Assembly: GCF_000364225.2 (NCBI RefSeq)
Contig: NZ_AQFT02000001.1
Span: 930,001-994,000 of the forward strand
Origin: Eubacterium plexicaudatum ASF492
Lineage (GTDB): Bacteria; Bacillota; Clostridia; Lachnospirales; Lachnospiraceae
DNA: 64,000 bases
Direction of reading: 5' to 3'
The notes below the pieces were generated by a model. It was not told where the DNA came from. It did no database searches and worked only from the letters and a program-made list of their open reading frames with translations. Shown piece by piece: positions 61,589-64,000 of the stretch (its first letter is position 1; each line of letters opens with the position of its first letter). The position numbers and the translations under genes were made by a program.

Positions 61589-63301
61589 ATGGCAAGGAAA
61601 TCAAGGAAAACGGATTTTGTAAATGCAGGGACGACAGCCGCCGATGCTGCCAGTGTGAAAGCGGAGCATGAAGCAGAGGTAAAGCGTCCGGTTTACAGGG
61701 CAGGGCTGTATGTACGTCTTTCGTTTGAGAGTGGCGCAAACAGGGAGCGCAATACGATTGAGACACAGATGGAGCTTTTAAAGAAGTTTGTTGACCAGAC
61801 CACGGACATTGTGGTGGAAAAGGAATACTTCGACATTTCAAAAACAGGAACGGACTTTGAGCGGTCAGGATTTGACGAGATGATGCAGGACGTCCGCAGC
61901 AGCCGTATCAACTGTATCATAGTAAAAGACCTGTCAAGGCTTGGCAGGAATTACGTTGAGGCAGGAAACTACATTGAAAGGGTGTTCCCGTTTTTTGAGG
62001 TGCGGTTTATTGCAGTTACGGACGGGTACGACTCCGAACAGGGGGAAGCCGGGCTTGCGGTCTGCATGTCAAACATCTTTAACGAGTATTATTCAAGGGA
62101 TCTTGGGAAAAAAATCAAGGCGGCAGCCCGGAGCAACTGGGCAAAGGGAAGATGCGTGGCAGGCAACCTTGCCTACGGTCTGAAAAGGAACCCGGCTGAC
62201 AGGTATCAGATAATCCATGACGAAGAAACAGCCCCTAATGTGGTGCGTATGTTTGAGATGTTCCTTGACGGTGCGACGTATGCAGAGATAGCGTCAACAT
62301 TTAACAGGGAAGGGCTGCTGAATCCGAGGGCTTACAAGCGGTTCAAGAGTACAGGACAGATACCGGACACGTTTGACATCAGGTGGCAGACAAACAGCAT
62401 CCCCAAATTTCTCAGCAACCGTTATTATGCGGGGGACAGCGTGCATGGGCAGCATACCAACGATTCCTTCAGGGAAAAACACCAGCAGAGGGAGCCGGAG
62501 GAGAACTGGATCATTGTCGAGGACACGCATGAGCCGATAGTGTCAAAAGAAATTTTTGAGAAGGCACAGCAGGAAATGGAAAGGCGGAAGGCGGAGAATA
62601 AAGCTGCAAAGTCTCCGGGGAAATACAGTGTATCAGACCGCAATTTCTTCGGGAAAAAGATAGTCTGTGCAGACTGTGGAAAGACCATGTACCTTCAACG
62701 GAGCGGTCCTGACAAGGCAGCGTTTAACTGTGGTTCACATATGTTAAAGAAGCAGTGTTCCTCACACCGGGTACATGACACGGATGTGTACGACAAGGTA
62801 TTAAAAATCATTCATACGCATATGAATGTGTATCTTGACAAAGTGGCAATGATACGGAGGCTGAACGCAAGGCAGGAAAGTATTAACAGGTATGATGTCA
62901 TCGGAAAGGAAATACGCAAATGCCATAAGGAGCTGGACAGCCTTGCAGCGAATAAGGAAAGGCTCTACGAGGACTATGTGAGCCATATCATTGATGCGGA
63001 GCAGTATGAAGCCTTCAAGGAACAGGACGGGGCAAAGGAAAGGAGCCTGCGGGCGAGGATTGCGGAACTGTCCGAATACAGGGCAGGATATTCCATAAAC
63101 TTCCAGACCGATAAGGAATGGGAGAAGGTGATCGACGCCTACCGTGACAAGCGGAAACTGACAAAGAAGATGGTGGACGCCTTTGTGGAGAAGATAGAAG
63201 TCGGGGCAGACCGCAGACTTACCGTCCACCTGTATTATGATGACATGCTGGAAAAGCTGGCTGCTTATGCAAAGGAAAGGGAGGCAGGAAATGAGAAATA
63301 G
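61589..63301 (+). CDS. Large serine recombinase 2
   Basis: The 570-residue protein has AGLYVRLSFESGANRE with the catalytic Ser after a 34-residue extension, VVEKEYFDISKTGTDFERSGF, IIVKDLSRLGRNYVE, the Recombinase domain (CVAGNLAYGLKRNPADRY, SIPKFLSNRYYAGDSVHG), a zinc ribbon (CADCGKTMYLQRSG, CGSHMLKKQCSSHR) and a long coiled coil near residues 415-500. It differs enough from recombinases 1 and 3 to suggest division of labour. It overlaps the third gene by 11 bp. Confidence 0.93.
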   Translation: MARKSRKTDFVNAGTTAADAASVKAEHEAEVKRPVYRAGLYVRLSFESGANRERNTIETQMELLKKFVDQTTDIVVEKEYFDISKTGTDFERSGFDEMMQDVRSSRINCIIVKDLSRLGRNYVEAGNYIERVFPFFEVRFIAVTDGYDSEQGEAGLAVCMSNIFNEYYSRDLGKKIKAAARSNWAKGRCVAGNLAYGLKRNPADRYQIIHDEETAPNVVRMFEMFLDGATYAEIASTFNREGLLNPRAYKRFKSTGQIPDTFDIRWQTNSIPKFLSNRYYAGDSVHGQHTNDSFREKHQQREPEENWIIVEDTHEPIVSKEIFEKAQQEMERRKAENKAAKSPGKYSVSDRNFFGKKIVCADCGKTMYLQRSGPDKAAFNCGSHMLKKQCSSHRVHDTDVYDKVLKIIHTHMNVYLDKVAMIRRLNARQESINRYDVIGKEIRKCHKELDSLAANKERLYEDYVSHIIDAEQYEAFKEQDGAKERSLRARIAELSEYRAGYSINFQTDKEWEKVIDAYRDKRKLTKKMVDAFVEKIEVGADRRLTVHLYYDDMLEKLAAYAKEREAGNEK

Positions 63302-64000
63302 AAAAGCAATCGCAATGTATATCCGCCTCTCTGACGAGGACGGGAACGTGGACGGCTGTGCAAAGACGGAGAGCAACAGCATAACCGCACAGCGTAACCT
63401 GATTGAATCCTATATCAGAAGCAGGGAAGAATTCAAGGGCTGTCCGGTCATGGAGTATGTGGACGACGGATGGAGCGGCACCAATTTCCAAAGACCGCAG
63501 TTTAAAATGATGATGGAAGATGCCAGGCAGGGCAGTTTCAGTATCATTATCGTAAAGGATTTTTCAAGGTTTGGGCGTGACCATCTGGAAGTCGGGAATT
63601 TCCTTGAAAGGATACTGCCCGTATTGCAGATACGTTTTATCTCCGTAAATGACAGCTTTGACAGCATGGAGTGCCGTGGAATGACAGGCGGCATGAGCGT
63701 TGCACTGAAAAATATACTCAACTCCATGTACAGCAGGGACCTGTCCGTAAAAGTGAGGACGGCGATGGATACGAGGGCGGCAAGAGGGGAATATGTGTCA
63801 TCTTTTGCCGCATACGGATACTGCAAGAACCCGGAGGACAAACACCAGCTTGTGCCTGATCCGGAGGCGGCGGAGATTGTAAGGCTCATATTCACAATGG
63901 CAGCGGAGGGTAAGACAAAATCAGAGATTACCCGCTACCTGAATGAGAACCATGTCACGACACCCATAGAGCATATCAGGAAAAACGGCGTGAACAAAAC
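63291..64000 (+). CDS. Large serine recombinase 3 (cut by the window edge)
   Basis: From ATG 63291, preceded by GGGAGGCAGG, the frame stays open to the window end, at least 236 residues: AIAMYIRLSDEDGNVDG with catalytic Ser, VDDGWSGTNFQRPQF, IIVKDFSRFGRDHLEVG, SSFAAYGYCKNPEDKHQL. It contains the whole catalytic domain and the start of the Recombinase domain. It is closer to recombinase 1 than to 2. Confidence 0.92.
   Translation, partial: MRNRKAIAMYIRLSDEDGNVDGCAKTESNSITAQRNLIESYIRSREEFKGCPVMEYVDDGWSGTNFQRPQFKMMMEDARQGSFSIIIVKDFSRFGRDHLEVGNFLERILPVLQIRFISVNDSFDSMECRGMTGGMSVALKNILNSMYSRDLSVKVRTAMDTRAARGEYVSSFAAYGYCKNPEDKHQLVPDPEAAEIVRLIFTMAAEGKTKSEITRYLNENHVTTPIEHIRKNGVNK

Larger units (their letters stand above)
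57425..64000 (+). mobile_element. End of an integrative element with three tandem large serine recombinases
   Basis: All genes from 57916 on point right and share a higher GC content. The set (resolvase-like small protein, MazF/PemK-type toxin, short hypothetical proteins, three large serine recombinases in overlapping order) is typical of one end of Lachnospiraceae conjugative or mobilisable elements. The attachment site is not identified, and the element continues past the window. Confidence 0.7.

Noticed and set aside
1..64000. tRNA or rRNA genes
   Set aside because: I saw no cloverleaf with GGTTCGAATCC-type arms nor any rRNA stretch; a dedicated scan would be needed to exclude a tRNA fully.

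Overview
The window is a low-GC Firmicutes sequence, most likely from a gut Lachnospiraceae-type Clostridia. This rests on the agr-type loci, the Clostridium-type Cys-rich peptide maturation genes, the Spo0A-C-like small protein, the VanR/VanS-VanZ-ABC module and the strong GGAGG ribosome sites; no rRNA or tRNA confirms it. Nearly everything is accessory DNA: insertion sequences, peptide-biosynthesis clusters, two-component systems and, at the right end, a conjugative or mobilisable element carrying three tandem large serine recombinases. GC content visibly rises inside several insertion sequences and after about 57.4 kb.

Layout. 0-5.3 kb: a small-molecule operon (class III aminotransferase, TIM-barrel sugar isomerase split by an IS4-type element, beta-helix protein, MDR dehydrogenase). 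5.6-7.4 kb: an acetyltransferase-NUDIX fusion and a HAD phosphatase. 7.5-8.8 kb: IS630. 9-12.5 kb: two proteins built from RNA polymerase alpha-CTD-like repeats, a secreted protein and a small XRE regulator. 12.8-14.5 kb: IS1182. 14.8-17.7 kb: agr locus 1 (LytTR regulator, kinase, AgrB, AgrD). 18-25 kb and 25.2-29.1 kb: two related Cys-rich RiPP clusters (DUF6033-like protein, serine-less acyl-carrier-like protein, precursor, radical SAM maturase, TIGR04066-like protein; cluster 1 adds a subtilisin-type protease and an ABC exporter). 29.3-32 kb: candidate small RNA, XRE, ECF sigma factor, hydrolase. 32.5-36 kb: agr locus 2. 36.3-43.4 kb: RiPP cluster 3, broken by two insertion sequences. 43.5-48.3 kb: VanR/VanS-like system, VanZ-like protein and an ABC-2 exporter. 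48.5-50.1 kb: an unclassified transposase-like gene. 50.5-53.8 kb: small regulators, then a radical SAM plus metallo-beta-lactamase-fold pair. 53.9-55.5 kb: IS4-family element. 55.5-57.3 kb: secreted metzincin and lipoprotein. 57.4-64 kb: the mobile-element end.

How the genes work together. The main observation is a shared promoter architecture. Two TTCTGC half-sites lie exactly 20 bp apart, and a -10 hexamer follows about 30 bp after the second one. I count eleven copies. They precede agrB1, RiPP clusters 1 and 2, the radical SAM/MBL pair, the metzincin operon, the secreted protein, one alpha-CTD-like gene, a candidate structured RNA and a few others. Direct repeats two helical turns apart are what LytTR response regulators bind, so I infer a quorum-sensing regulon run by agr locus 1. 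A second box (ACAT repeated at 21 bp, then 27 bp to TATACT) precedes agrD2 and, once an insertion sequence is removed in silico, RiPP cluster 3. agr locus 2 therefore probably controlled cluster 3 until that insertion.

Caution: many genes carry an apparent single-base deletion, mostly in short A or T runs. This looks more like homopolymer under-calling in the assembly than real decay, so I annotate those genes across the shift and say so.
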